A stretch of DNA of 64,000 bases from Casuarina equisetifolia (taxonomy: Eukaryota > Streptophyta > Magnoliopsida > Fagales > Casuarinaceae), in NCBI GenBank assembly GCA_028551475.1, contig CM052359.1:1260001-1324000 (forward strand), written 5' to 3'. Numbering within the stretch: the first letter of the stretch is position 1; each line of letters opens with the position of its first letter. The position numbers were made by a program, and so were the translations under genes. The notes below the pieces were generated by a model. It worked only from the letters and a program-made list of their open reading frames with translations, did no database searches and was not told the origin of the DNA. Below are positions 54,121-64,000 of the stretch, in pieces.

Positions 54121-57100
54121 TCCTTTCCCTCTATTGTCAGCAAAAACCAATCCTCCATGCATGTATAAGACGAAGAGAAGAAGATAATTCCATCGTGTTT
54201 GTTCTCTACGTTTTCTTCTTCTCTTTTGCTTCGTTGTAAGCGAACAAGCTTGCTTTCCTCTCATGGCGGCACCATTGCTAGACGCAGAGTACCTGAAGGA
54301 GATCGAATGGGCTCGCCGAGACCTCCGCGCTCTAATCTCCAACAGAAGTTGCGCTCCTCTTATGCTCCGTTTAGAGTAAAATGCTTCTCTTCTCTCTTTC
54401 GCTTTCTCATTTTTCGTTTTTGTGTTCATGGCTTCAATCTCGTTTGGCTCCCAAGAAAGTTAGGGAGAATGGAAATTAATTTTTTTTTTCCGAATCTAAT
54501 GCTTCTTGTGACTTAGTCTCGACAAATCATACAGGTTTTTCTTTTTCTTTTTCCTTTTCCTTGTCACATTTGCTTTCCGACCAAACAGATGATCTAAACC
54601 TAAGCACATGCATAAATGAATTTTGGTTAGAAAGATTCTTGTCTTCTCTTTAAACATCATGTAAAAAGAGAAATAGTTATATATAAAGAGGTTTTTAAAG
54701 TGCAACATTCATTTAAATTTTTTAATACTTTTTTTTTCTATTATCATATAAACAAATCATATCTAACTATTTTTCAGAGAGCATAAGGCGCTTATTGGTC
54801 CAAAATACGTTGTATTATTTTTCGCAGGTGGGCCGATGCTGGAACTTATGAAGCCAAAACAAAGACAGGGGGTCCTAATGGCTCTATCAGGAGTAAGAAA
54901 GACTTAGAATGTAGTGGTTTGGAAATGGCAATTAGATTGTGGTGAGCTTTGGCTTTATACTCTTAAGGGTCATATCCCTTGTTAAATGTAGAGTCAGAAT
55001 TAGGAATAAGGATAAAATAAATATTATTGTTTCTATGAGTGAAATTTCTCTTGCTAATTGGAATATTTTAGGATACTTTGTAAATATAAGACATGAGAAA
55101 TTTAATTTATGTGATGTTTAAGAAAGAGAAAGTGATTATCAATTGTCACAAACAACTCAAGTATGTGAGTCACTTAAATGTAAGAACTACTTATTTGAAT
55201 CGTGTAAAACCTAAGTGTTTTTGCTGCATGATCACATTGTCTCCCAATAATTAGTATCAAAACATGGTTTATGCCCCCAAACTCAACAGCACAGTAATTC
55301 TTAGCAAGTTGCTGCACTGTGCATAACAATATGCCACTTGTATTAGCCTCCTTCAACGACCGTAGTTAGATTCTAAGCATTGATTCTCTTCTAACTCTTC
55401 GTGTGTTTGTTTGATGTTAGAAGAAGTGAAGGCTAAACATCCAAAAATCACATACTCTGACCTATACCAGGTGATTTTTTTTTCTCTTCGGTAGCACAAT
55501 GTTGTCTTTTACAAGTTTAAATGTAAACATTTGATGGGAGTACAGTGGTATTGGAAATGTCCTAAAATTTTTAACACATTGGTTGATTTCTAAGACTTGT
55601 CATGGTAATTCGTGAGAGCGAAATTTCAATTATCTTTTCACCATGGGGCGAATAACCAAACTCTTTCTAATAAACACATCAAACTCATAGATTATTATCA
55701 ACCTAAAAGTCAACTTAAATGTTGGTAGAACTTATTATTATGTAAAAAAAAATCCTAATATATATTCCTTAGCAATAAAAAATATATTGCCCACATCATA
55801 AAGACATTCTCTCACATGATGGTCAAATCAATAGATCATCATGGTGCCTCATTAAGTGTCTTAAATCAAAAGGAATCTATAAATGTGTTAAGGTAAACCT
55901 AACTTTGATATCATGTTAATAGACCCATTATTAAATTTAAAAGTCAACTTGGGAATTGATAAATTCATTATCATATAAGCAAGAGTTCTAATATATTCCT
56001 ATCAATGTAAGACTTATTGTTCATATTGTAATAACATTAAACAAGTACACTTGTTTATTGCATTCTTTGGATACCTTTTATATGCTTCTCAGATGGCTGT
56101 TGGCTTGATCTTTTCATCTCATAAATGGTACATTTGTGTGAAGAACCTCTCCAAGTTCATGGATTAACTCAGCTTTAATTGCTTTTGGCCTTTTAGCTTG
56201 CCGGTGTTGTGGCTGTTGAGGTTACTGGAGGCCCCTCTGTCGACTTTGTTCCAGGTAGAAAGGATTCAATGGAGCCTCCTCCAGAAGGGCGCCACTCCGA
56301 TGCCAACCAAGGTATGCCATGCACCGAGTAGCTCTCTTGTTAGTCTCATTCTCCTCGTTATTGTTTTCTCATCCATTTCTGTTGTAGGCGCACGGCATTT
56401 AAGGGACGTCTTTTATCGCATGGGTCTATCCGATAAGGACATTGTGGCATTGTCTGGAGGCCACACCTTGGTCGCTTTCTTGAATGATTCAACTACATGG
56501 AGAAATTCGTCTCTGTACACAAAACCTTCATATAATATGCACTTCGTTCTGCTTGTTTAGGGGAAGGCACACAAGGGGAGATCGGGATTCGAAAGTCTTC
56601 CTTGGACAACTGACCCTCTGAAGTTCGACCACTCCTATTTTGTGTAAGAATCAATGCTAACTTTAGTTTGTTAGGGGAAACATGTTTCGAGATTAATAGG
56701 ACTTTTGTATCAATCATTATTTGGTAAACTGTGTAACAAACAACACAATAAATACAAAAAACACTAAAGATTTACATGGTCTTGGATAAATCATTTATAC
56801 CTCCATAAGAGCAATAACTATCGTTATTTTAAGATTTTTATATACTAAGAAATTGTTATAGAATTTCTATTGTCTTACTACTCTTTTTTTTTCCTTTTTA
56901 ATTACTATGATGATCTATCAGTTCACATGCTAGACATAAGGTTTTTTCAAAACTTCTTATTTATAAATAATTTGGAAGGTACCATAATTGACGAAATAGT
57001 CATTCTATCCTTATCCTTAATTTTAACTATACAATAAAAAAAGTTACTAACAATTTCCATTTATATTGTACATGGTGCATATCTTGTATGATTGATAAAT

Positions 57101-57295
57101 CAGAGAGCTCATGAAGGAGATTCCAAGGGATTATTGAAGCTCCCTACTGACAACGCATTAGTTGAAGATCCTAAGTTTTGCCGTTATGTTGAATTATACG
57201 CAAAGGTAGTATGTTTATAATTATTCACAAAAACATAACATGTTTTGGAGATTCTAAATGATCTTCACATAATCATAATAATTGTGAATATTTTA

Positions 57296-57735
57296 TGGGC
57301 TTTTGGGGCCCATAACAGGTTTGAGCTTATAGGGATTCAAGTTGAGAATGATATTCAAATGAAATGTATTGAGATTAATCTTTAGACTTGAGTTTTTTGG
57401 TAAAGTGGTTAAGATACATAACAAATAGAATTAGAACCAGCTCCATATCTTAAGTTCAAATTACGAAGGGGACAAACTATGAAAGGGCTATATGGGGTTA
57501 GGCTAGAGTACAATTGCCTAGAATGTGAGTTGCCATAGAGTAAGTCATTGGGATGTTGGCCACAGAGTGCGGTGATTTATTATGAGCTATGAGAGCTCGT
57601 AGTAGATTTAAGCTTATGAAGCCCTAGGTTGGAGATGGTATTCAAATAAAATATACTAAGACCAACCTTTAGACCTATGTCTTTTGTTAAAGTAGTTGAA
57701 ACATATAATAATGTATGACAAAAACAATTATCACT
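57296..57735. repeat. Pair of diverged direct repeats inside APX pseudogene intron 7
   Basis: A segment of about 110 bases at 57320-57425 (TTGAGCTTATAGGGATTC...) recurs in diverged form at 57603-57710 (TTAAGCTTATGAAGCCC...), both with GATATTCAAAT / GGTATTCAAAT and a following TAAAGTGGTT / TAAAGTAGTT. Neither is found in the first peroxidase gene. Likely an inserted repeat of unknown type. Confidence 0.6.
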
Positions 57736-57759
57736 TAGCTTATCGGACATCATTTTAAC

Positions 57760-58397
57760 TTCACTTGAAGCAAGATTCTTTCATGTCTTGGCCAAAAGGT
57801 GGAAAAGGGGAAGATGAATTTTAAAGGATATTTTATGCCTATGTCTTAAAATACTACATGGATCTAGTCCATGAGCACTTTGAACTTGAGTTTTAATAAT
57901 ATATTATAAAATTTATGTTTCTTTAAAATTGATTCATTACTAAAAATCTCATAAAAAAGTAAGGGGACAAGTTTTAAGGCATATGCCATTTTTAAAGATG
58001 TTTCTTATACTTATCTCTAGTTATTATTTAAACATCAACATGCATTGGCTTGTGGAAAAGTTTTGTGTCTTAGAGAATTAATGGTGTTCTTGATTGTTTT
58101 TGAAAAGATGGAACTTTTCTAGTGATGGGGTGTCATCATAGGTTATCTGTTACTGTAGAGAAGGGACCAACCTTTTAAATCATTGAAAGTTTTTTTTTTT
58201 GGAATAAATTGTAATTTTTAGTCAATATTTAATTATTAAAGATCTTTCTAACTTATAAGCTAAATTTTAAATTAGACTATAAGATATAATCATTGAATGG
58301 TATTTACATATAAAAATTAATTTTCTAACTCATGAAATAACTTTTAAATTGAATTGTAAGCTTGTTTTTGATAAACGTTTTTACATTTAAATTGTAG
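57760..58397 (+). repeat. APX intron 7 segment, copy A of three
   Basis: This part of intron 7, with CTACATGGATCTAGTCCATGA and a later TGTTTTTGAAAAGATGGAACTTTTC block, recurs at about 58900-60190 (copy B, interrupted by a LINE fragment) and about 60520-61375 (copy C). The order of blocks is the same in all three, showing serial duplication of intron 7 with the neighbouring exons. Confidence 0.85.
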
Positions 58398-59020
58398 GAC
58401 GAGAATACTTTCTTCATAGATTATGCAGAATCACATAAAAAACTGTCAAAACTTGGCTTCACTCGACCTCCCTTAGCCTTGAAGGGAGCTACTAAGATTA
58501 GTAATATATTGGAACAAAGTGTTGTAGGTGTTGCAGTTGTTAGAGTTCATGTTATCTTTGTTTATTTTTAGGAGATTTTCTCATTAATAGAGAATCTTAG
58601 TGAAAGTACATTTTATTGATTGTATATTCAAAACTAAATAAAAATACATTTGAAACATTATCAATCTAGTCTAGAAATGCATATTTTACAGGTGTATATG
58701 TTTTATTTATGCTTTTGTTCCTTGTATTTTCAAGAATTCAACAGCACTAAGTTCTTCAATACAAGATTTTTCAAAACTATTGAAGTGGATTCCTCTTGCT
58801 CTTGGTGGTGATTAAGAAAAGACTAACATAAGTTAAAATGCTTTATATTACTGCAAATTTTTTAAACTAACAACATAATGGATTACATGCTTTGGAGATT
58901 CCAAGCAATTTTCATACTCATACTATTCATGTGTATGGCAAAGACAATTAGAAAGTTTTAAAGGAAATTTTCATGATAGAGTTTATTTTTCTTTAAACTA
59001 TCTTGTAAAGAAATGATATT

Positions 59021-59042
59021 ATATATATATATATATATATAT
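59021..59042. repeat. AT dinucleotide microsatellite
   Basis: Eleven AT units in a row. A shorter ATATATATATA run lies at the same place in copy C (about 60692-60706), so the tract predates the duplication and has changed length since. Confidence 0.9.
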
Positions 59043-59183
59043 CATAATAAAACTTAAATAATATAAGACATATAATAGTTTCAACAAAAACCCCATCTTG
59101 AATGCAAGACACTACATGGATATAACCCATGAATGCTATGAACTTGAGTTTTAATTATGATTTATCAAATTTATTTTTCTTAA

Positions 59184-59750
59184 TTTTTTTATGAATATGT
59201 GAATTTAATCATTTAAGAATAAGATGATTCAAAAGTTTAAGGACATAATTTAGCATTATGATTTATTTAACAAAAAGTTAAGTTTGGAATCCTTTAATTA
59301 TGACATAACAAAATATTCGTCTGAAAGGTTTTAATATTTCTAAATAGAGATGCTATTCATGTACTACTTTTTTTATTCCAACCAATAAAATTAGTATTTT
59401 AATAGCCGTATTTTGGAAGATGTCTATGATTTCAAATAGTAAATAACATATACATGTTAAGAAAGAAAATTTAAGAAGTTTTACAGCCAAATCCTTTCTT
59501 TTAGTCGCTTTAATTATCTATTGTAGTTTAGAGTTGTAATTACTAATAATCTAATGAAGGTCTTGTTGTGCAAGGATACTTTATCAAATTTACCAAATCA
59601 AAGGACACTAAAAAAATAAGTGTGACTTACTTTCAACTTGAAAATTGCAAAAGTTATAATACAAATTAATTGAGATGAACCACTGAGATATCACTTCTAT
59701 TGTAAGGAATTTGTCTTGATATATGAGTCATTCAATAAGGTTTCTTAAAA
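59184..59750 (-). mobile_element. LINE 3' fragment in the duplicated APX intron
   Basis: The left edge is a T run (59184-59190), the poly(A) tail read from the other strand. From there the sequence aligns by eye with 61824-62400, the 3' end of the larger LINE, including TTTAAGAAG, GCAGCTAAATCC / ACAGCCAAATCC and CTTGTTGTGCAAG. It is more decayed than that copy and truncated after about 560 bases. Possible short target duplications (ATTTTTCTTA on the left, ATTTTCTTTA on the right) are imperfect. Confidence 0.8.
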
Positions 59751-60340
59751 TATTTTCTTTAAAAAATTTAACAAAAAATTAAGGAGACAAGATTTAAGGA
59801 ATAGGCCTTTTTTGGAGACATTTCATATATTTGTTTCTTTTCATTATTTAAAATTTCTCTTATTTTAGAGAATGAATGGTCTTCTTGGTTGTTTTTGAAA
59901 AGATGAAACTTTTCTAGTGATAAGTTATGATCATAGGTTGCGTGTTACTGTAGAGAAGGGACCGGACTTATTAATCATTGAAAGATTTTCTAAAAGGAAT
60001 ATATAATTTTTAGTTAATATTTAATTATAAAATATCTTTTTAATCTATAAATTAATTTTTAGATTAGATTATAATATCTAATCATTGAATGGTATTTAAA
60101 TATAAAAATTATTTCTCTAACTTATAAGTTAATTTTTAAGTTGTATTAGAGAAAAATAATGTATGAAGCATAGGGGCATAGTCTAGTATTACAAGAAATC
60201 CCAACACTAAGAGATTTCATAATTCAGATTATTTAGGAGATTTCATAATTGACAAAAAGACTAACAACTAACAAAAAAATTAACTACTTTATTCCATTGA
60301 TATTGTACTTGATGAGTGTCTTATATGATTGATAAATTAG

Positions 60341-61651
60341 GGAGCTCATGAAAGGAGATTCAAAGGGATCATTAACACTTCCTATTGACAAGGCATTAGT
60401 TGAAGATCCTAAGTTTCACCGTTATGTTGAGCTATATGCAAAGTTATGGTTTGTGCTTGTTCATAGAATACATGACATGCTTTGGAGATTCTAAACAATC
60501 TTTACATAGTCAAACTATTCTTATGTATGACAAAGAAAGTTATCACTTAGCTTATGGATATTTTTTGACTTCACTTTAAGTATGAATTCTTTCATGCCTT
60601 GTCTAAAAAATGGAAAAGGGAAAGATAAGTTTTAAAGGATATTTCCATAAGAAAGTTTATTTCACTTTAAAACTAAGTTGTAAAGAAAAAAAAATATATA
60701 TATATACAATATCATAATAAAACTTAAATAATATAAGACATAATATTTCCAAAAAAACCCCATCTCGAATGCAAGGTGCTACATGGATCTAATCCATGAA
60801 CAATTTGAACTTGACTTTTAATTATATGTTATAAAATTTATTTTTCTCTAAAAATTATTCATTAAAAACATTTAACAAAAAAAAGAGACAAGATTTAAGG
60901 CATAGGCCATTTTTAAAAAGGTTTATTATACTTATCTTTGGTCATTATTTAAATATTGGTAGGTGATGGCATATGAAAAGTTGTGTTTTTGAGAATTAAT
61001 GGTTTTCTTGATTGTTTTTGAAAAGATGAAACTTTTCTAGTGATGGGTTGTCATCATTGGCTATTTATTACTATGAAAAAGGGACCAATCTTTTAAATCA
61101 TTGAAAGCTTTTTTGGAAGAAATTTATTGACTGCAACTTGCCTTTACATGTCATTTGTTAGAGACAAAAATCTTACATAAAAATATAAATAAATTTTTAG
61201 TTAATATTTAATTATAAAATATCTTTCTAATTTAGAAGCTAAATTTTAGAATAAATTACAAGATATAATAATTGAGTGACATCTAAATCTAAAAATTATT
61301 TCTCTAACTTGTGAATTAACTTTTAAGTTAAATTATGAGCCGATTTCTAATAATTTTTTTCCATTTAAATTGCAGAATGAAGATGCATTTTTCATGGATT
61401 ATGCAAAATCACATGAAAAATTGCTGGAACTTGGCTTCACTCCACCTCCTTCAGCTTTAGATTATGTGGAATCACATACAAAATTGTCAGAACTTGGCTG
61501 TACTCCACCTCTCTTGGCCTTAAAGGAAGTTGCTAACAGCAATAATATATTGGAACGAAGTGTTGTACATGTTATGGCTGCTATCGTTTTTGTTATCTTT
61601 GTTTATTTTTATAGGATTTTCTCACAGAAAAATCAAGTGGAAAAGGTTTGA
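60341..61651 (+). pseudogene. Duplicated APX tail: exons 7 and 8 only
   Basis: 60341-60443 matches exon 7 of the first gene (103 bases, no frameshift) but its donor is TT instead of GT. 61376-61651 matches exon 8, preceded by ATTGCAG. This exon 8 holds a 63-base in-frame tandem duplication (61397-61459 and 61460-61522) giving two similar blocks of 21 residues that start DYAKSHEKL and DYVESHTKL. The hydrophobic anchor follows, then RIFSQKNQVEKV and a stop, so it keeps a lysine-bearing tail that the first gene lacks. Exons 1-6 are absent, so it is not a gene by itself; use as an alternative 3' end of the upstream copy is possible but unproven. Confidence 0.88.
60444..61375 (+). repeat. APX intron 7 segment, copy C
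   Basis: Third version of the intron 7 blocks, uninterrupted by a LINE: TTATCACTTAGCTTATGG, CTACATGGATCTAATCCATGA and TGTTTTTGAAAAGATGAAACTTTTC occur in the same order as in copy A. Confidence 0.85.
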
Positions 61652-61812
61652 TTGATGAAGAATGTGAATAATGGTGAAAACAATTAGAAAGTTGAAAGTT
61701 ATAAAATTGTAACATTAAGTGTGAACTTGTTTCATTTTATTGATTGTATATTCAAAAACTAAATAAAAGTACATTTGAAACATTATTGATCTAGTCTAGA
61801 ATAAAATACACA
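61652..61812 (+). repeat. APX 3' flank, third copy
   Basis: Matches the 3' flank of the first gene (ACATTTGAAACATTAT, then AGTCTAGAATAAAATACACAT). The match is cut at 61813, where the LINE was inserted; in the first gene the same sequence continues with TTTATAGGTGTATGAG. Confidence 0.8.
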
Positions 61813-64000
61813 TTTTTTTTTTTAATGAATGTGTGAGTTTATTCATCAAAGAAAAAAGAAACACATAAGCTTAGGGGCATACCCCAACATTACAATTCAT
61901 CTAGGAGAAGATAGAATTTGGAATTCTCCAACTATGACACAACAAAACATTTACTTGAGAGAGTTTAATTTTCCTAAATAAAGAAACTCTTCTATGGACT
62001 ACTTTCCTGATTCTAGCTAACAACATTGGTATATCAACAATCTTATTTTGAAAATATCTACGATTTCGTTCTAACCATATACAATAAAGACAAGCGAAGA
62101 AAGAAAGTTTAAGAAGCTTTGCAGCTAAATCCTTTCCCTTAGTTGCTTTAATCATCTATTGTAATTCATATCCTTAATCATAGATGACCTTACGAATGCC
62201 TTGTTGTGCAAGAATACTTTTCCAAATTTGGCTAGTCCAAGTACATTGAAAAAACATGTGTGATATACTTTAATATTAAGAGCCACAAAAATTACAATAC
62301 AAATTAATTGTGGGGAGCCATTGAGAAACCACATTTGTTGTAGGAAGTTTATCCCTACATATGAGCCAACCAATGAAGCTATGTTTGCTGATTCCTTCTA
62401 ACCATATCAAATGATACCATTAAACCTCAGTGTTCATTTGACGTAATTCCTTGTACGTTTTTTTATAACAATAAGAAGGTTTGGAGAGTGTTGAGGTTAG
62501 AGTTTGTCGTAATTTTAGAAGACCTCTCCAACTCCATGCCATATTTCTTTTGATGTCAAGAGACATAATTGAAGTTTTCTTGCATTTAGTACTATGAATC
62601 CACTTACTCCATGAGGATGAATTTGGACAATTGATGAGATTCCAGATAGACCGCACCAATAAAATTTTATTCCATACTTTAAGTTCTAGTAGTCCAAGAC
62701 CTCCTTCCTTTTTAGGTGAACAAACAACTTGCCAAGCAACCTTATGAGTTTTATAATCTTCTGAATATCTTACCTAGAGAAAGTACTTAATCTTTTTCTT
62801 AATATCATAAATGGTTTGTTTTGGGAGAAGGAACATTTGCATCCAAAAGGTATAGATAGAAGAAAGAACTGATTTTGCCAATTGTAATCTTCCGACATAA
62901 CTTAGATGTTTCATTCCCTATCCATCAATTCTTGTCATGATTTTCTTTGTCAAAACTTTGCAATCAGTGTAGGTAAGCCTTCCTGTAATAAGAGGAACAC
63001 CAAGGTACCTTATAGGGAGTTTTCCTTCAGAGAAGGAAGTATGATATAGTATCAAAAGCTTTTCTTGTTCAATAATCCCTGAAAAAAATATTTGACTTTT
63101 GCTAGGATTAAAATATAAATGTGTGAGTGTTACAAATTCCTCCAAAGCATCAATGAGACATAATACTGAATTAATATCCCCATGTGTAAATAAAATAAGT
63201 TATCAGCAAAGCAAAGGTGAGTAATTTTCTCTTTCTTGCAACGCCAATGATATTTGAAAGTGGAAGTAGAAGCTTTCTCAATAATTATCCTATTAATAAT
63301 CTCCATGACTAGCACAAACATATAAGGGGACAAAGGATCTCCTTGCCTTAACCCATTAGTGCCTTCAAAATAACCTACATGCTTACCATTGAAGTTCACA
63401 GAAAATCTAATAGTAGTAATGCATTGGCTAATCAGATCAAGGTTTGAGGTGTATGAATAGCTTGGAGAACACCCAATATCGCATCCCATTTAACCATGTC
63501 ATAAGCTTTCATAAGATCAATCTTAATGGCAACACGCTTTCCTTTATCTCCTTTATGATAGTTATGAAGCAATTCTTGGCAAAGCATAATATTTTCAGAG
63601 ATTTGACGACCCTTGATAATTAAGGGTTTTAGGTACTAGGCATAACAAGGTAGCATTAATAGCTTTCAGTAATTTCTTGGATGAGAAAAAAATCTAGCAC
63701 TGCATCTTCAATGTCATGACCGATAATAGACCAAGCTTTCTTGTAAAATAGACTATTGTATCCATCAGGACCAGGAGCTTTGAAACCATGAAATCGCTAA
63801 ATAACTTTCTTTACATTAGATCGTTCAAAAGCAAGTAAATTCAACACTTCATTCACATTCTCATGGTATAAGGAAGAGTACCTTTTAGTGAAAAAGTTAT
63901 TAGCATGAGAACTTCCAAGTACATTTTGATAATATGTAATGATAGCTTTACGCAAGGTATCATCATCATAAATAGTAGATCCATCTTCTTATACTAGGTG
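61813..64000 (-). mobile_element. L1-type LINE, 3' part, degenerate, running off the window
   Basis: The left boundary is an 11-base T run (61813-61823), the poly(A) tail of a minus-strand element. Reading the minus strand from the window edge, the reverse transcriptase shows GFKAPGPDG near 63770, then GLRQGDPLSPYMFVLVMEI near 63340, and FADN where active elements have FADD (near 63200). PIRYLGVPL follows near 63020, KEGGLGLLELKVWNK near 62690, and a zinc-binding RVT-associated region with CIVIFVALN near 62290. Stops and frameshifts separate these pieces (for example frames 63489-63130, 63145-62918, 62659-62420, 62373-62152, 62155-61901). Not active. The 5' part lies outside the window. Confidence 0.9.

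Larger units (their letters stand above)
54263..58571 (+). pseudogene. Second ascorbate peroxidase (APX3-type) copy, inactivated
   Basis: Exon equivalents of the gene at 39737 are all present: 54263-54375, 54828-54941, 55421-55470, 56197-56311, 56388-56470, 56561-56643, 57104-57205, 58398-58571, with GT and AG dinucleotides kept. Exon 2 is 11 bases shorter than its counterpart (114 against 125), breaking the frame, and the distal haem histidine codon reads GCC (Ala) at 54832-54834. Exon 7 has lost one base early on (GAAGG for GAAAGG). Exon 6 reads FDHSYF for FDNSYF. Exon 8 ends in a TAG before the full membrane anchor is complete. It cannot make an active peroxidase, though it may be transcribed. 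Confidence 0.92.
58572..60340 (+). repeat. APX 3' flank and intron 7 segment, copy B
   Basis: 58600-58860 matches the 3' flanks of the other peroxidase copies. From about 58900 the sequence switches to intron 7-like DNA, with the same ordered blocks as copy A, leading to the exon 7 duplicate at 60341. A dinucleotide run of AT lies at 59021-59042. A LINE fragment at 59184-59750 splits the copy. Confidence 0.8.

Overview
The window is nuclear DNA of a flowering plant, most likely a woody eudicot; the species cannot be fixed from the sequence. The signs are many short GT-AG introns in AT-rich DNA, plant-specific families (ROP GTPase, DUF630/DUF632 protein, peroxisomal-type ascorbate peroxidase, chloroplast 3-dehydroquinate synthase), and copia LTR and L1-type LINE retroelements. 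I rebuilt gene models by joining ORF segments at splice sites and checking reading phase. Six genes gave complete frames from ATG to stop and a seventh (the peroxidase) did too, with an odd C-terminus.

Layout, left to right. 1-4330 is AT-rich with no gene I can support. VPS35 (retromer core, + strand, 21 exons, 794 aa) spans 4590-11970. A ROP1/RAC-type small GTPase (- strand, 7 exons, 197 aa) spans 13976-16024. 3-dehydroquinate synthase (- strand, 8 exons, 447 aa) spans 17544-20340, with a rearranged copy of its own 3' end at 20991-21330. RAD17 checkpoint clamp loader (+ strand, 12 exons, 612 aa) spans 22237-27795. A Myb/SANT-like (L10-interacting MYB type) protein lies on + at 30764-31980. 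A DUF630/DUF632 protein (- strand, 4 exons, 625 aa) spans 33230-36178.

From 39.7 kb to the end the window is a decaying ascorbate peroxidase (APX3-type) cluster shaped by tandem duplication and retroelements. It holds an apparently complete gene (39737-43849), a copia element of 7.06 kb with both LTRs (44753-51816, - strand), a frameshifted second copy (54263-58571) behind a triplicated 140-bp upstream unit, and a duplicated tail with only the last two exons (60341-61651). Two LINE 3' ends (59184-59750 and 61813 to the window edge, both - strand) are inserted in the duplicated flanks.

The single-copy genes do not form an operon or an obvious pathway; they are ordinary neighbours. I found no CRISPR array, tRNA, rRNA or clearly new multi-gene system. 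The most informative material is structural: the chimeric dehydroquinate synthase fragment, the repeated partial duplications of the peroxidase, and a premature stop in the peroxidase tail that removes its expected targeting signal.
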